From NCBI GenBank assembly GCA_016342385.1, contig JAEINM010000006.1, forward strand, positions 1 through 25,763: a stretch of DNA of 25,763 nt, in the 5' to 3' direction. The stretch's first letter is position 1; each line of letters begins with the position of its first letter. The stretch is from Spirochaetaceae bacterium. Its GTDB lineage: Bacteria > Spirochaetota > Spirochaetia > DSM-2461. Below, piece after piece: positions 1 through 7,740 of the stretch. A model generated the notes under the pieces. That model was not told the origin of the DNA. It made no database searches and saw only the letters and a list, made by a program, of their open reading frames with translations. Both the position numbers and the translations under genes were made by a program.

Positions 1-1
1 A

Positions 2-868
2 AAATCTCGCGAATCTGTCAATAAAGCACTCGCCGAAGACCGGATATTTATTGTTCCGGGTTTTTATGGAGTCTCCTCTGATGGGAAAGTGAATCTTCTC
101 GGCCGAGGAGGAAGTGATTATTCCGCGGCTGCCATTACCAGCTGCATCAATGGAGAATCACTGGATGTATGGAAAGATGTCAACGGGTATATGTCTGCTG
201 ACCCGGCTTTGGTTCCCAAGGCGGGCAGAATTACAAACCTATCCTATAATGAAGCTGCTGAATTATCCTATTTCGGTGCAAAAATACTTCACCCCAGAAC
301 AGTTGAACCATTGTTGAACAGTGACATTCCTGTCAGAATTTTTAATATAGAAAATGCCGGAATTATAGAACCGCTGTCAATAATCGGCAAAGAGGAAAAA
401 ATAGAGAAAAGAACTGTCAAGAGTGTGACCTACAGTGATAGTTTTGCTATATTGAAACTTGAAGGGGCTGGTGTAGGAATTAAAGAGGGGATTCTGGCTA
501 AAGTGACCTCCATGTTTGATAAAAACAGAATAAACATCAAATCGGTTGTCACCTCTCAGACAGCAATAAATATCTACCTGGAATCACCGGATCTGGACAG
601 AGCCCTCAATCTCCTTAAAAACAGAAAACCTCATACAATCACCTCTATTATTCCTTATGATGACTTATCCATTATTGCTCTGGTAGGAGATGATCTGATA
701 CATTCTCAGGGACTGGCTTACAAGATGATCGGTTCAGTAGCCGAACAGGGAATAGATCTTAAAATAGTGTCTCTGGGAGCATCAGATTCTGCGGCTTATT
801 GTGTAGTGGCAAGGAAAGATCGGGAAGAAGCGGTTAAAGTCATCCATAAAGCTTTTTTCGAAGAATAG
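2..868 (+). CDS. lysC: Aspartate kinase, C-terminal part (5' end outside window)
   Basis: Aspartokinase phosphorylates L-aspartate, the first step towards lysine, threonine and methionine (and diaminopimelate for peptidoglycan). The reading frame is open from base 2, so the gene starts before the window; the GTG at 89 is internal. The end of the catalytic domain is visible, including the conserved LGRGGSDYSAA segment at the GTG and a downstream SYNEAAELSYFGAKILHP block typical of aspartokinases. Two ACT domains follow, one starting around FAILKLEGAGVG and one around LSIIALVGDD, as expected for feedback-regulated enzymes. The protein ends without a homoserine dehydrogenase domain, so it is monofunctional at its C-terminus. 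The stop codon lies two bases from the stop of the convergent HAD gene. Which amino acid inhibits the enzyme cannot be told from sequence. Confidence 0.95.
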   Translation, partial: KSRESVNKALAEDRIFIVPGFYGVSSDGKVNLLGRGGSDYSAAAITSCINGESLDVWKDVNGYMSADPALVPKAGRITNLSYNEAAELSYFGAKILHPRTVEPLLNSDIPVRIFNIENAGIIEPLSIIGKEEKIEKRTVKSVTYSDSFAILKLEGAGVGIKEGILAKVTSMFDKNRINIKSVVTSQTAINIYLESPDLDRALNLLKNRKPHTITSIIPYDDLSIIALVGDDLIHSQGLAYKMIGSVAEQGIDLKIVSLGASDSAAYCVVARKDREEAVKVIHKAFFEE

Positions 869-870
869 CT

Positions 871-1563
871 TTAGTTTGTAAGAAGTTCTTCCAATTGAGT
901 AAAAGAATTGACTTCATAGGTAGGGACCAGTTCGGTAGAGAGGGGAAATCGATGCGGATTATACCAGCATGTATCTATTCCATAGAGCGCCCCCCCCTTA
1001 ATATCAGAACTGAGGCTGTCACCGATAATAAGAACCTTTTTTTTATCGGGAAATGAAGCCTCTTTAAATGCTTCATCAAATATTATTCTGTCCGGCTTGG
1101 CTGAACCGACTTTTTCTGAAACAATGAGCCCTTGAAAATATGTAAAAACGGGAGAAGAACCGATTCTTCTTCTCTGTACATCCCATAAACCATTAGTGAT
1201 AAAAAAAAGCTTATAGATTCCTGAAATTGTCTGTACCAGTTCAAGAGCGCCCTCCAGAAGGAAATCACATTTCGCCAGTTCCTCGATATACAGATCACAA
1301 AACTCTTTCCCTCTACCTTCATAAAGGGCTAGTTTTTTGAGAGTATTATCAAAACGTTTGACTTTAACCTCCTCTGCTGTCACATCCCCTCTCTCGAAAG
1401 AGTTCCATAAAAGAGCGTTTTCAATTTCGTACACTTCTTTAAAATATTTATAGGAACAGGGGAATCCCACTTGATTAAACAATGACCTTAAAGAAGTATC
1501 TTCAGCCTTCATAAAATCAAACAGAGTCCCGTCGGCATCGAAAAATAATGTGGTATATTTCAA
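871..1563 (-). CDS. yjjG: HAD-family hydrolase, YjjG-type nucleotidase
   Basis: This 230-aa haloacid dehalogenase-superfamily protein is most similar to YjjG, a house-cleaning pyrimidine 5'-nucleotidase that removes non-canonical nucleotides. Motif I is FFDADGTLF (nucleophile Asp9, acid/base Asp11), motif II is FFITNG, motif III is the Lys in SAKPDRIIF, and motif IV is IIGDSLSSD. The cap region between motifs I and II and the overall length fit YjjG. The start codon is TTG. Only eight residues precede the catalytic Asp and no downstream start would preserve it, so TTG is forced; a GGAG lies about six bases upstream. The TTG overlaps the stop of the preceding yedK-like gene in a TTGA tetranucleotide, implying translational coupling. 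Substrate specificity is inferred from similarity only. Confidence 0.85.
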   Translation of the reverse strand: MKYTTLFFDADGTLFDFMKAEDTSLRSLFNQVGFPCSYKYFKEVYEIENALLWNSFERGDVTAEEVKVKRFDNTLKKLALYEGRGKEFCDLYIEELAKCDFLLEGALELVQTISGIYKLFFITNGLWDVQRRRIGSSPVFTYFQGLIVSEKVGSAKPDRIIFDEAFKEASFPDKKKVLIIGDSLSSDIKGGALYGIDTCWYNPHRFPLSTELVPTYEVNSFTQLEELLTN

Positions 1564-2282
1564 AAAAACTCCATTTGTTCAATTGGACCTGGAACTTCCT
1601 TCCTTACCTCAGGAACATTATTATCTCTATTTTTGGAAGTGAGGAGGTTTGAAACAGGATGAGCTGTCAGATCCTCCCACTGGGGTCTCATTTCATCCTT
1701 TACCTGTGAATATTTCAAATCTTTATCGAGCCAGATTTTCCTTAGATCGGGAGAGAGAATAAAAGGCATTCTCTCTTTAGTATTGTGAATCCGGGCACAC
1801 AGACCATGAGCAGCAGTGGTCAGAACTGAAAATGTTTCATAGACTTGCCGACTTACCGGATCTATCCACTGATCCCATAACCCTGCCAGAAGGAAGGGCT
1901 TCCTGTCCTCTCTATAGATATAATAGGGATATTTTTTTCCCGATACCTCTTTCCATTCATACCAGCCATCAATGGGAACAGCACAACGATTGTTATCAGA
2001 GGGATTTCTGAAACTGGCTTTTTCATGAATCGTTTCAATTCGTGCATTAAAGGTTTTAAACCTGATTTCTCTGGCCGATTCATTATTTTCTGTCCAGGAA
2101 GGTATAAGCCCCCATTGCATAGGGACAAATCTGCGGGGATTGACATCTTTTAATACAGGCCAACGGGGAAGAGTGAATGCCGAAGAAAAATACACTGGCT
2201 TTATCAGACTGTCATCTATATAAGCGTTAAATTCCATGGCCATAATCTCAGCAGTCTGTACAAGTGAAGCATTGAAACACAT
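1560..2282 (-). CDS. yedK: SRAP-domain DNA-protein crosslink protein (YedK/HMCES family)
   Basis: The 240-aa SRAP protein is predicted to form a thiazolidine crosslink with abasic sites in single-stranded DNA and shield them during replication. After removal of Met1 the required Cys2 becomes the N-terminus (MCFNAS). The other family active-site residues are visible: Asn79 in KTFNAR, Glu109 in GWYEW, and His166 in IHNTKERMP. Length matches the family. A strong AGGAGG lies five to six bases before the ATG at 2282. The downstream YjjG-type gene overlaps by four bases, so the two house-cleaning functions (DNA abasic sites and damaged nucleotides) are co-expressed. I saw no convincing LexA box upstream, so SOS control is not supported by the sequence. 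Confidence 0.93.
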   Translation of the reverse strand: MCFNASLVQTAEIMAMEFNAYIDDSLIKPVYFSSAFTLPRWPVLKDVNPRRFVPMQWGLIPSWTENNESAREIRFKTFNARIETIHEKASFRNPSDNNRCAVPIDGWYEWKEVSGKKYPYYIYREDRKPFLLAGLWDQWIDPVSRQVYETFSVLTTAAHGLCARIHNTKERMPFILSPDLRKIWLDKDLKYSQVKDEMRPQWEDLTAHPVSNLLTSKNRDNNVPEVRKEVPGPIEQMEFF

Positions 2283-2379
2283 TGCGCCCTCCTCTACTTC
2301 TATTGTACACCGTAATTCAAAATTATTTCCTGCAGATTTTTTTAAAACCGAAAGTTGCTAAGGCTGATCTACGGAACAC

Positions 2380-3681
2380 TTACCCGGCACGACCAGAGTC
2401 AATGCTTCTGATTGTCTTATAGGGATAGATGCTGGAAGTATGGCCATCACTCCATTGAATGGATACGGCATAATTGCCGAGAGGTGTCACTTCAAGGGCA
2501 TGTATATCCTGGGGGATATCTTCAGTTTTAAGCGTCTTTTCTCCACTATATTCATCGACACATAAGGCGCATTTACAGGCATCTCTGAGAATATGATTTT
2601 CTATTTCAATCGGTGGATTCCCTAACCAGGTAAATATAACCCTATCTGAGAGAAGCTTCACTTCAGGAGGGGCAACGGCATCAGCAGAGATTTTCCCCAC
2701 CTGTCGAATGAGGGAATCAGCCAGATCGCTGTTCACAGCGTTTGTTTCATATGTGTCAAATGGTTTTGCCCTATTGGAATCAACCGGAATATGAGCAATT
2801 GTCTCTATCCCAAAGCGCTCTGAAAGATCACTTTTTTTCTCACCGAAAATAAAATGCTCTTTTTCACAGTTATCACAGATAAAATATGCCATGTTTTCCA
2901 CAACGCCCAATGTGGGAATCTGTACCTTTTCAAACATGAGGATTCCCCGGGCTACATCGACAAGAGATAGCGATGATCTTGTCGTAACGATTACAGCTCC
3001 ATCAAGTTTGATCGTCTGAGAGATGGTGAGCTGAATATCTCCTGTTCCCGGTGGCATATCTATAAACAGATAATCCAGCTCTCCCCATTCTACAGTTGTA
3101 AGCAGCTGCTGAATATAACCGGAAACCATGGGCCCCCTCATTATGGCCGGAGCATCTCCCAGAAGGAATCCGAATGACATAAGCTTTAAACCATTATATT
3201 CCATGGGAATTAGCATATTTTCTCTTTGTACAATCTGGGATTCATGAATATTGAACAGTGTGGGGAGGGAGGGACCGAAGAGATCCGTATCGAGCAGGCC
3301 GACTTTGAATCCCTTGGCGGCGAATTCACAGGCGAGAGTTGCCGCTATAGTTGATTTGCCCACCCCTCCTTTAGCTGATGCCACAGCTATGACATGCTTG
3401 ACTTTTTTCAGGCTGTCACTGCTGTTGCCATATCGGGTCTGACGGGCTGTCATGACCACTTGAACCTTTTCGACTCCATCTATTGATAAAACCAGTTTTT
3501 CCGCTTCTGTTTTAAACATATTTTTTAAAGGACAGCCAGCTGTAGTCAGTTCAATAGAGAAACTGACTGAAGAGCCGTCAATAACCAGTTCTTTTATAAA
3601 GCCAAGGCTCACTATATCTTTATGCAGGTCCGGATCTTCAATCTGACTGAGAACCTTCAATATATCTTTTTTCTGTATCAC
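2380..3681 (-). CDS. apbC: Mrp/NBP35-type Fe-S cluster carrier ATPase with C-terminal DUF971 domain
   Basis: The protein is a P-loop ATPase predicted to carry and transfer [4Fe-4S] clusters to apoproteins in the cytosol. At 433 aa it is longer than plain Mrp/ApbC (about 370 aa). Three modules are visible: an N-terminal MIP18/DUF59 domain (about 1-80, with LTTAGCPLKN), the Mrp ATPase (about 95-335) with deviant Walker A KGGVGKS at 104-110, the IDMPPGTGD motif and the cluster-binding pair Cys269/Cys272, and a C-terminal DUF971 domain (about 340-430) with LRDACKCALC and IQWSDGH. This order is the one described for the plant chloroplast factor HCF101. The start is GTG with AGGAG four to five bases upstream. 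A promoter-like TTGTAT/TATTAT pair precedes it. It is separated by about 100 bases from the yedK-like gene downstream. Confidence 0.92.
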   Translation of the reverse strand: MIQKKDILKVLSQIEDPDLHKDIVSLGFIKELVIDGSSVSFSIELTTAGCPLKNMFKTEAEKLVLSIDGVEKVQVVMTARQTRYGNSSDSLKKVKHVIAVASAKGGVGKSTIAATLACEFAAKGFKVGLLDTDLFGPSLPTLFNIHESQIVQRENMLIPMEYNGLKLMSFGFLLGDAPAIMRGPMVSGYIQQLLTTVEWGELDYLFIDMPPGTGDIQLTISQTIKLDGAVIVTTRSSLSLVDVARGILMFEKVQIPTLGVVENMAYFICDNCEKEHFIFGEKKSDLSERFGIETIAHIPVDSNRAKPFDTYETNAVNSDLADSLIRQVGKISADAVAPPEVKLLSDRVIFTWLGNPPIEIENHILRDACKCALCVDEYSGEKTLKTEDIPQDIHALEVTPLGNYAVSIQWSDGHTSSIYPYKTIRSIDSGRAG

Positions 3682-3706
3682 TTTTAACTCCTAAGCATGT
3701 CCATGT

Positions 3707-3735
3707 ATAATAATCAATTTCCCCTATATATACAA
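3707..3735 (-). promoter_or_regulatory. Putative sigma-70 promoter of the Mrp gene
   Basis: On the minus strand, TTGTAT (3730-3735) and TATTAT (3707-3712) are separated by exactly 17 bases, about 25 bases before the GTG start of the Mrp-type gene. The -35 end abuts the 3' end of the exported nitrilase gene. This is a motif match only. Confidence 0.4.
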
Positions 3736-3737
3736 AT

Positions 3738-4661
3738 TCAATCTATTACAAAATAGAGAATTTCATTTGAGAGAGGATTCCGGGACTTCATAAATGTATG
3801 CACCTCTTTACCTATTTTCTTAATCATAGATGATTCACCCTCCCAGAACAAATCCAGAAAGTGACCTGTCAGACAGACCGTCACACCGTATTGGACATGA
3901 GAATCAAGCATGCGTTCCGGTAGGGCTCTTGAAAAAAGATCCCGCTGTTCTTCACAGAAATATTCTCCATTAGCTTTTATATCTATCCAGAGATCCGCCC
4001 CATCATACATGGATTCCCACCGCTCAAGAAATGTATCCCTGCATAGAGTGAATACAATTTTTTTTCCATTTATGACTATACCCTTCTGAGGTTCGGTTCC
4101 ACCGGGACTAAGACCAATAATATCGGTCTCAAATTCTGTAAGGAAATACTTATCCTGTTCGTAAATCCGGTTTCCCCGGGGCCCGTAGACAATAAGCCGG
4201 TTCAGGAGTCTGTTATTATCAGAATCAGAGGCAAAATAACTCCCACCCACAATGGTAACCGAATACTTTTGCGCCAGGTCTCCCCAGAATGTCAGCAGCT
4301 CTTCAGTCCCAACCGATTCATGAAAAAATAAATCATACAAGGAGCTGATGTTTCTGTTCTGCCCATGAATTTTTTGTAATATTTCCTCCATGGATTTACT
4401 ATTACCAATAATATCAAAATAGGCTGTGGCCGCGGAAAATACAGAAGTATATTCAGGAAAAATGATTAAATCCGGTTGAAAAGTCTCCATTGCCTGTTGG
4501 ACATTTTTCTCCATTTCCAGCTGAAACTGTTCATAGGAGCTGTAAGTGAATTCACTGATCTCCAATTGAACAGCAGCCACTTTTAACATTTGAGCATTGA
4601 GAACTATGATTGAATGGAAGAAAATAAATATAATAATAATTCTTTTCATGTTAATTATCAT
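3738..4661 (-). CDS. Exported carbon-nitrogen hydrolase (nitrilase superfamily)
   Basis: The 307-aa protein has the nitrilase-superfamily catalytic triad: Glu70 in IIFPEYTS, Lys171 in EQDKYF, and Cys207 in FTLCRDT. These enzymes hydrolyse amides or nitriles. Unusually, the N-terminus (about 5-24) is a strongly hydrophobic signal-peptide-like stretch ending LNAQ, so the mature enzyme probably acts outside the cytoplasmic membrane; most family members are cytosolic. No lipobox Cys is seen. An alternative start at Met5 (4649) gives a more conventional MKR signal-peptide start; neither start has a clear Shine-Dalgarno sequence. It is divergent from the EFR1-type gene with only 37 bases between them. 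The substrate cannot be named. The region after the triad is short for the family but not obviously truncated. Confidence 0.8.
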   Translation of the reverse strand: MIINMKRIIIIFIFFHSIIVLNAQMLKVAAVQLEISEFTYSSYEQFQLEMEKNVQQAMETFQPDLIIFPEYTSVFSAATAYFDIIGNSKSMEEILQKIHGQNRNISSLYDLFFHESVGTEELLTFWGDLAQKYSVTIVGGSYFASDSDNNRLLNRLIVYGPRGNRIYEQDKYFLTEFETDIIGLSPGGTEPQKGIVINGKKIVFTLCRDTFLERWESMYDGADLWIDIKANGEYFCEEQRDLFSRALPERMLDSHVQYGVTVCLTGHFLDLFWEGESSMIKKIGKEVHTFMKSRNPLSNEILYFVID

Positions 4662-4698
4662 ATAAGATATTAGAGAGAAGTCAAAGACGGAGGACCTA

Positions 4699-5496
4699 TT
4701 GAAAAAACAGATTTTCTATTTTACAGGAACAGGAAACAGTCTCTCTATTGCCAAAAAAATCCACAACAATTTAAAGGATTATTCCATCCATTCCATTGCC
4801 GCCGAGGGGTATCTGGCAGAAGAAGAAACAGAGAAACAAATTATAATAGTAACTCCTGTATATATGCACAATATTCCCTACATAGTACGGAACTTTATCC
4901 AAGATTTACATGGAACGGGATTCTGTTCCATGATATTTGCAGGAGGCGGAGAGTTGGGAAAATGCATAGATATTATAGAAAAGATGTTTTCTGATAAATT
5001 TATCAGCCTCATATCACAATTTAATATTCCCATGCCCAGTAATTATACTCCTTTCGGAGCTCCCGACCAGGAGATTCAAAAGAAGCTTTTTAATAAAGCC
5101 CACTCTAGAATTGGTGAAATATGCCAGATGATTTCTGAGAAAAAGGTTCACACGGATGACAGTAATACTTCCTTTTTCAGCCGGAATATCCATCCGGGAA
5201 TAGCCTATTCCATGGGATATAAATATCTTTCCTATCTGGGGAAAAGTTTTACCGTAGATTCAAAATGCGATAGCTGTGGCATTTGCGCCAGGATCTGCCC
5301 TGTTGATAATATACAAATGAATGAAAATAAACCCATATGGTTTCAGAACTGTCAGCAGTGTTATGCCTGCCTTCAATGGTGCCCTAAAGAGGCCATTCAG
5401 TACAAGAATAAAACATCCTCTATTGAACGATATAGAAATCCCGAAGTAACTCTGAAGGATATAATGACTTCCAATACAAAAACAAGCAGGGAGTAG
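4699..5496 (+). CDS. EFR1-type flavodoxin/ferredoxin fusion protein
   Basis: This 265-aa predicted electron-transfer protein combines a flavodoxin-like domain with two [4Fe-4S] clusters. The N-terminus YFTGTGNSLSIAKKI (7-21) is the FMN phosphate-binding loop. The C-terminal ferredoxin part has two CxxCxxCxxxCP motifs, Cys190/193/196/200 and Cys218/221/224/228. The domain order matches the EFR1 family common in anaerobes. The start codon is TTG, supported by GGAGG five to six bases upstream and by the immediate start of the flavodoxin fold. Glycerate kinase begins two bases after the stop, so the two genes are one operon. The redox partner is unknown; no oxidoreductase lies nearby to suggest one. 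Confidence 0.88.
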   Translation: MKKQIFYFTGTGNSLSIAKKIHNNLKDYSIHSIAAEGYLAEEETEKQIIIVTPVYMHNIPYIVRNFIQDLHGTGFCSMIFAGGGELGKCIDIIEKMFSDKFISLISQFNIPMPSNYTPFGAPDQEIQKKLFNKAHSRIGEICQMISEKKVHTDDSNTSFFSRNIHPGIAYSMGYKYLSYLGKSFTVDSKCDSCGICARICPVDNIQMNENKPIWFQNCQQCYACLQWCPKEAIQYKNKTSSIERYRNPEVTLKDIMTSNTKTSRE

Positions 5497-5498
5497 AG

Positions 5499-6650
5499 AT
5501 GAAAGTAGTTGTAGCAGCCGATTCCTTTAAAGGTAGTCTCAGTTCAGCAGAACTGGCTGAAGCAGTAGAGACAGGCATACATAAAGTATACCCATTGGCA
5601 GAAGTTATCAAAGTCCCGGTTGCTGATGGCGGAGAGGGAACAGTAGAAGCACTGGTCGATGGCACAAAGGGAATCTATCGGACTATTCAAGTCAAGGGAC
5701 CGCTTATGACTCGGGTAACTGCACTTTATGGGATTACAGGAGATGGTAATACAGCTGTCATAGAGATGGCCTCCGCTTCCGGACTGCCTCTGGTTCCCGG
5801 GGACAAGAGAAATCCCATGAAAACAACAACCTACGGAACAGGGGAACTGATCAAAGATGCCCTTGAAAAGGGATGCCGGGAATTTCTGATAGGAATTGGC
5901 GGGAGTGCGACTAATGACTGCGGCATGGGTATGATGCAGGCGCTGGGAATAAAGTTTTTAGATGAAAAGGGAATGGAACTGGGGGCTGGTGGTGAAAACC
6001 TCATAAAAACGGCTCTAATCGATGATTCCTCTCTCATTCCTTCGGCAAAAGAATCCCGTTTCCTCATAGCCTGTGATGTCGATAATCCACTCTATGGCGA
6101 AAACGGTGCGGCCCATGTCTATGCGAGGCAGAAAGGCGCCGATGAACAGATGGTTCTGGACTTAGATGCCGGACTAAAGCACTTCTGCAGAATAGTCGAT
6201 GAAAAATACAAATTTAATATGAATTCTCTGCCTGGTGCCGGTGCAGCCGGAGGTTTGGGGGGAGCTTTTGCCGCATTTCTCAAGGGAAAGCTCAAACCGG
6301 GCATAAATATTATCCTGGATAAAACAGGATTAGCCGAAAAAATGACTGGAGCAGATTTTGTCATAACGGGAGAAGGCCGAATTGATTTCCAGTCTGTCAT
6401 GGGAAAAACACCAGTGGGAGTTTCTAAAATGGCGATGAAAAGGGGAATTCCTGTCATTGCCATAGCAGGAGCTGTAACTGATGATGCAGGAGTTGTTCAC
6501 GATCACGGCATCAATTCACTTTTTTCCATAATGAATTACCCCATAGATCTGGAAGAAGCCATGGAACCGGATCGCACTACAATATTTGTGGAAAAAAATA
6601 TTGAAGAGATTTTCAGACTGATAAAAACCTGCCAAAATAAATTCAGCTAG
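5499..6650 (+). CDS. glxK: Glycerate kinase (GlxK/GarK family)
   Basis: The 383-aa protein phosphorylates D-glycerate, feeding glycerate from glyoxylate, serine or sugar-acid catabolism into glycolysis; family members give 2-phosphoglycerate. Conserved blocks are the N-terminal VVAADSFKGSLSS, VADGGEGTVEAL, GIGGSATNDCGMG, GAGAAGGLGGAF and DFVITGEGRID. Length is the usual 375-385 aa. The ATG is preceded by GGGAG within the end of the EFR1-type gene, two bases upstream, so translation is coupled. No convincing intrinsic terminator is seen on the plus strand after the stop; the strong hairpin at 6709 has its T-run on the other strand. Confidence 0.95.
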   Translation: MKVVVAADSFKGSLSSAELAEAVETGIHKVYPLAEVIKVPVADGGEGTVEALVDGTKGIYRTIQVKGPLMTRVTALYGITGDGNTAVIEMASASGLPLVPGDKRNPMKTTTYGTGELIKDALEKGCREFLIGIGGSATNDCGMGMMQALGIKFLDEKGMELGAGGENLIKTALIDDSSLIPSAKESRFLIACDVDNPLYGENGAAHVYARQKGADEQMVLDLDAGLKHFCRIVDEKYKFNMNSLPGAGAAGGLGGAFAAFLKGKLKPGINIILDKTGLAEKMTGADFVITGEGRIDFQSVMGKTPVGVSKMAMKRGIPVIAIAGAVTDDAGVVHDHGINSLFSIMNYPIDLEEAMEPDRTTIFVEKNIEEIFRLIKTCQNKFS

Positions 6651-6700
6651 AATCAGGCGCATAGTCCCAACACTGAATCAGATTGAATTTCAGCCTGTGG

Positions 6701-6733
6701 TAAAAAAAGGAGGTTGTCACAGGGACAACCTCC
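6701..6733 (-). terminator. Intrinsic terminator on the minus strand
   Basis: A perfect 10-bp stem (6709-6718 with 6724-6733) encloses a five-base loop. On the minus strand it is followed directly by seven T residues (A-run at 6702-6708 on the plus strand). On the plus strand the hairpin is followed by AATATATA and would not terminate. It therefore ends a leftward transcript starting inside 6734-6979, where no recognised gene exists. Confidence 0.78.
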
Positions 6734-6885
6734 AATATATAAACACTCTCTCAATTTAAAACAAACTAAACATCTAAATAAAGTTTTTTATCAGGAGAGA
6801 GTGTAATCTGTAGCAAATATCTTGCTGCAGGTCATTTTTTGATTTAATCAAATATCACTACCTCCCGTTTTTTATTTCATCTACT
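6701..6885 (-). ncRNA. Candidate small RNA or small-protein gene in the glxK/DUF6062 gap
   Basis: This fills most of a 329-base gap without a recognised gene. Read on the minus strand it has AT-rich -10-like sequence (6884-6900), a GGGAGG (6861-6866), a 7-bp-arm inverted repeat (6838-6852), a small AGCAA/TTGCT hairpin (6812-6826), a long-range 10-bp inverted repeat (6743-6752 with 6795-6804) and the terminator. A 25-codon frame (TTG at 6851, stop ending at 6774) begins nine bases after GGGAGG, so it could be a small mRNA. The GGGAGGT could also pair with the 3' arm of the terminator. It does not match 4.5S, tmRNA, RNase P or 6S RNA as I know them. No function is proposed. Confidence 0.42.
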
Positions 6886-6979
6886 TATAATATAGTATAA
6901 AGAACAATCATTCTGCTAATTTTTTTTTACATTTCTTCAGGCATAGACAAAAAACAGCAGTCTATCCATAATACATATT

Positions 6980-7738
6980 ATGAAATATAAGCTGGAAACG
7001 ATCCCCGTATGGGATGCCTTTAAAGAAAACACTGAATGCCCCATATGCTACTTATCAGAAAAGGCGGAAGAGAGATATCTCAAATTTTATCTCGGTAGTT
7101 CGGTCATGAATCCCGAAACCAGAGTAGAAGTCAATAGAACAGGATTCTGTCCTGAGCACTTTTCAGGCTTGCTCCAGATGAGAAGTAATCACAGCCTTGG
7201 TCTGCTGACTCATACTCATCTGGAAAAAAGGATGGATTTACTGCAGGAACACCTTCAGGTATTAAAAAAAGAGTCGTCAAAATTAGCCGGAAAATCAAAG
7301 CTTTTGTCTTCAAAAAAACTGAGTAGTGCAATCAGGGGACTGGAAAAACACCTGGTAGACCATGAAGAGTCCTGTATGATCTGTACGGGAATCACCTACA
7401 CAATCCAGCGGTATTTATACACAATCATTCATTTATGGAAAACTGATGGAGAGTTCAGAGATTTCTTTCAGAAGTCAAAGGGATTCTGTTTTCATCACCT
7501 GCCTGAAGTTTTGAATATGGCAGAAGAAGTACTGAACCCCGGAAAACTAAGTGAGTTTATAGAGGAATTGATTCCCATAATAGAAGAGAACAATAAACGC
7601 ATTGAAAAAGAGATTCTCTGGTTTACACAGAAATTTGATTCCAAAAATTTTGAAAAGCCCTGGGGAACATCGGAAGATGCTCATTACAGGACCATTCAGA
7701 AACTGACCGGTAGAACGAATAATAGTATTAAGAGATAA
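6980..7738 (+). CDS. DUF6062 family protein with two CxxC/CxxH modules
   Basis: The 252-aa cytosolic protein is of unknown function. The N-terminus (TIPVWDAFKENTECPICYL), the GSSVMNPETRVEVN block and GFCPEHF resemble the DUF6062 family of clostridia and spirochaetes. Four metal-ligand pairs are visible: Cys20/Cys23 with Cys57/His60, and Cys132/Cys135 with Cys170/His173. The spacing from CxxC to GFC is 34-35 residues in both halves, so the protein looks like a tandem duplication of one probable zinc-binding unit joined by a charged linker. No signal peptide or membrane segment is present. The ATG has no Shine-Dalgarno sequence; TATAAT at 6887 could serve as its -10 element. Its stop is two bases from the stop of convergent valS. 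Confidence 0.8.
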   Translation: MKYKLETIPVWDAFKENTECPICYLSEKAEERYLKFYLGSSVMNPETRVEVNRTGFCPEHFSGLLQMRSNHSLGLLTHTHLEKRMDLLQEHLQVLKKESSKLAGKSKLLSSKKLSSAIRGLEKHLVDHEESCMICTGITYTIQRYLYTIIHLWKTDGEFRDFFQKSKGFCFHHLPEVLNMAEEVLNPGKLSEFIEELIPIIEENNKRIEKEILWFTQKFDSKNFEKPWGTSEDAHYRTIQKLTGRTNNSIKR

Positions 7739-7740
7739 TA

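Noticed and set aside
6709..6733. Hairpin as the terminator of glxK
   Set aside because: On the plus strand the stem is followed by AATATATA, not a T-run; the T-run is on the minus strand.
6701..6885. The candidate RNA as 6S, 4.5S, tmRNA or RNase P RNA
   Set aside because: None of the signature sequences or the expected long terminal stem of those RNAs was recognised.
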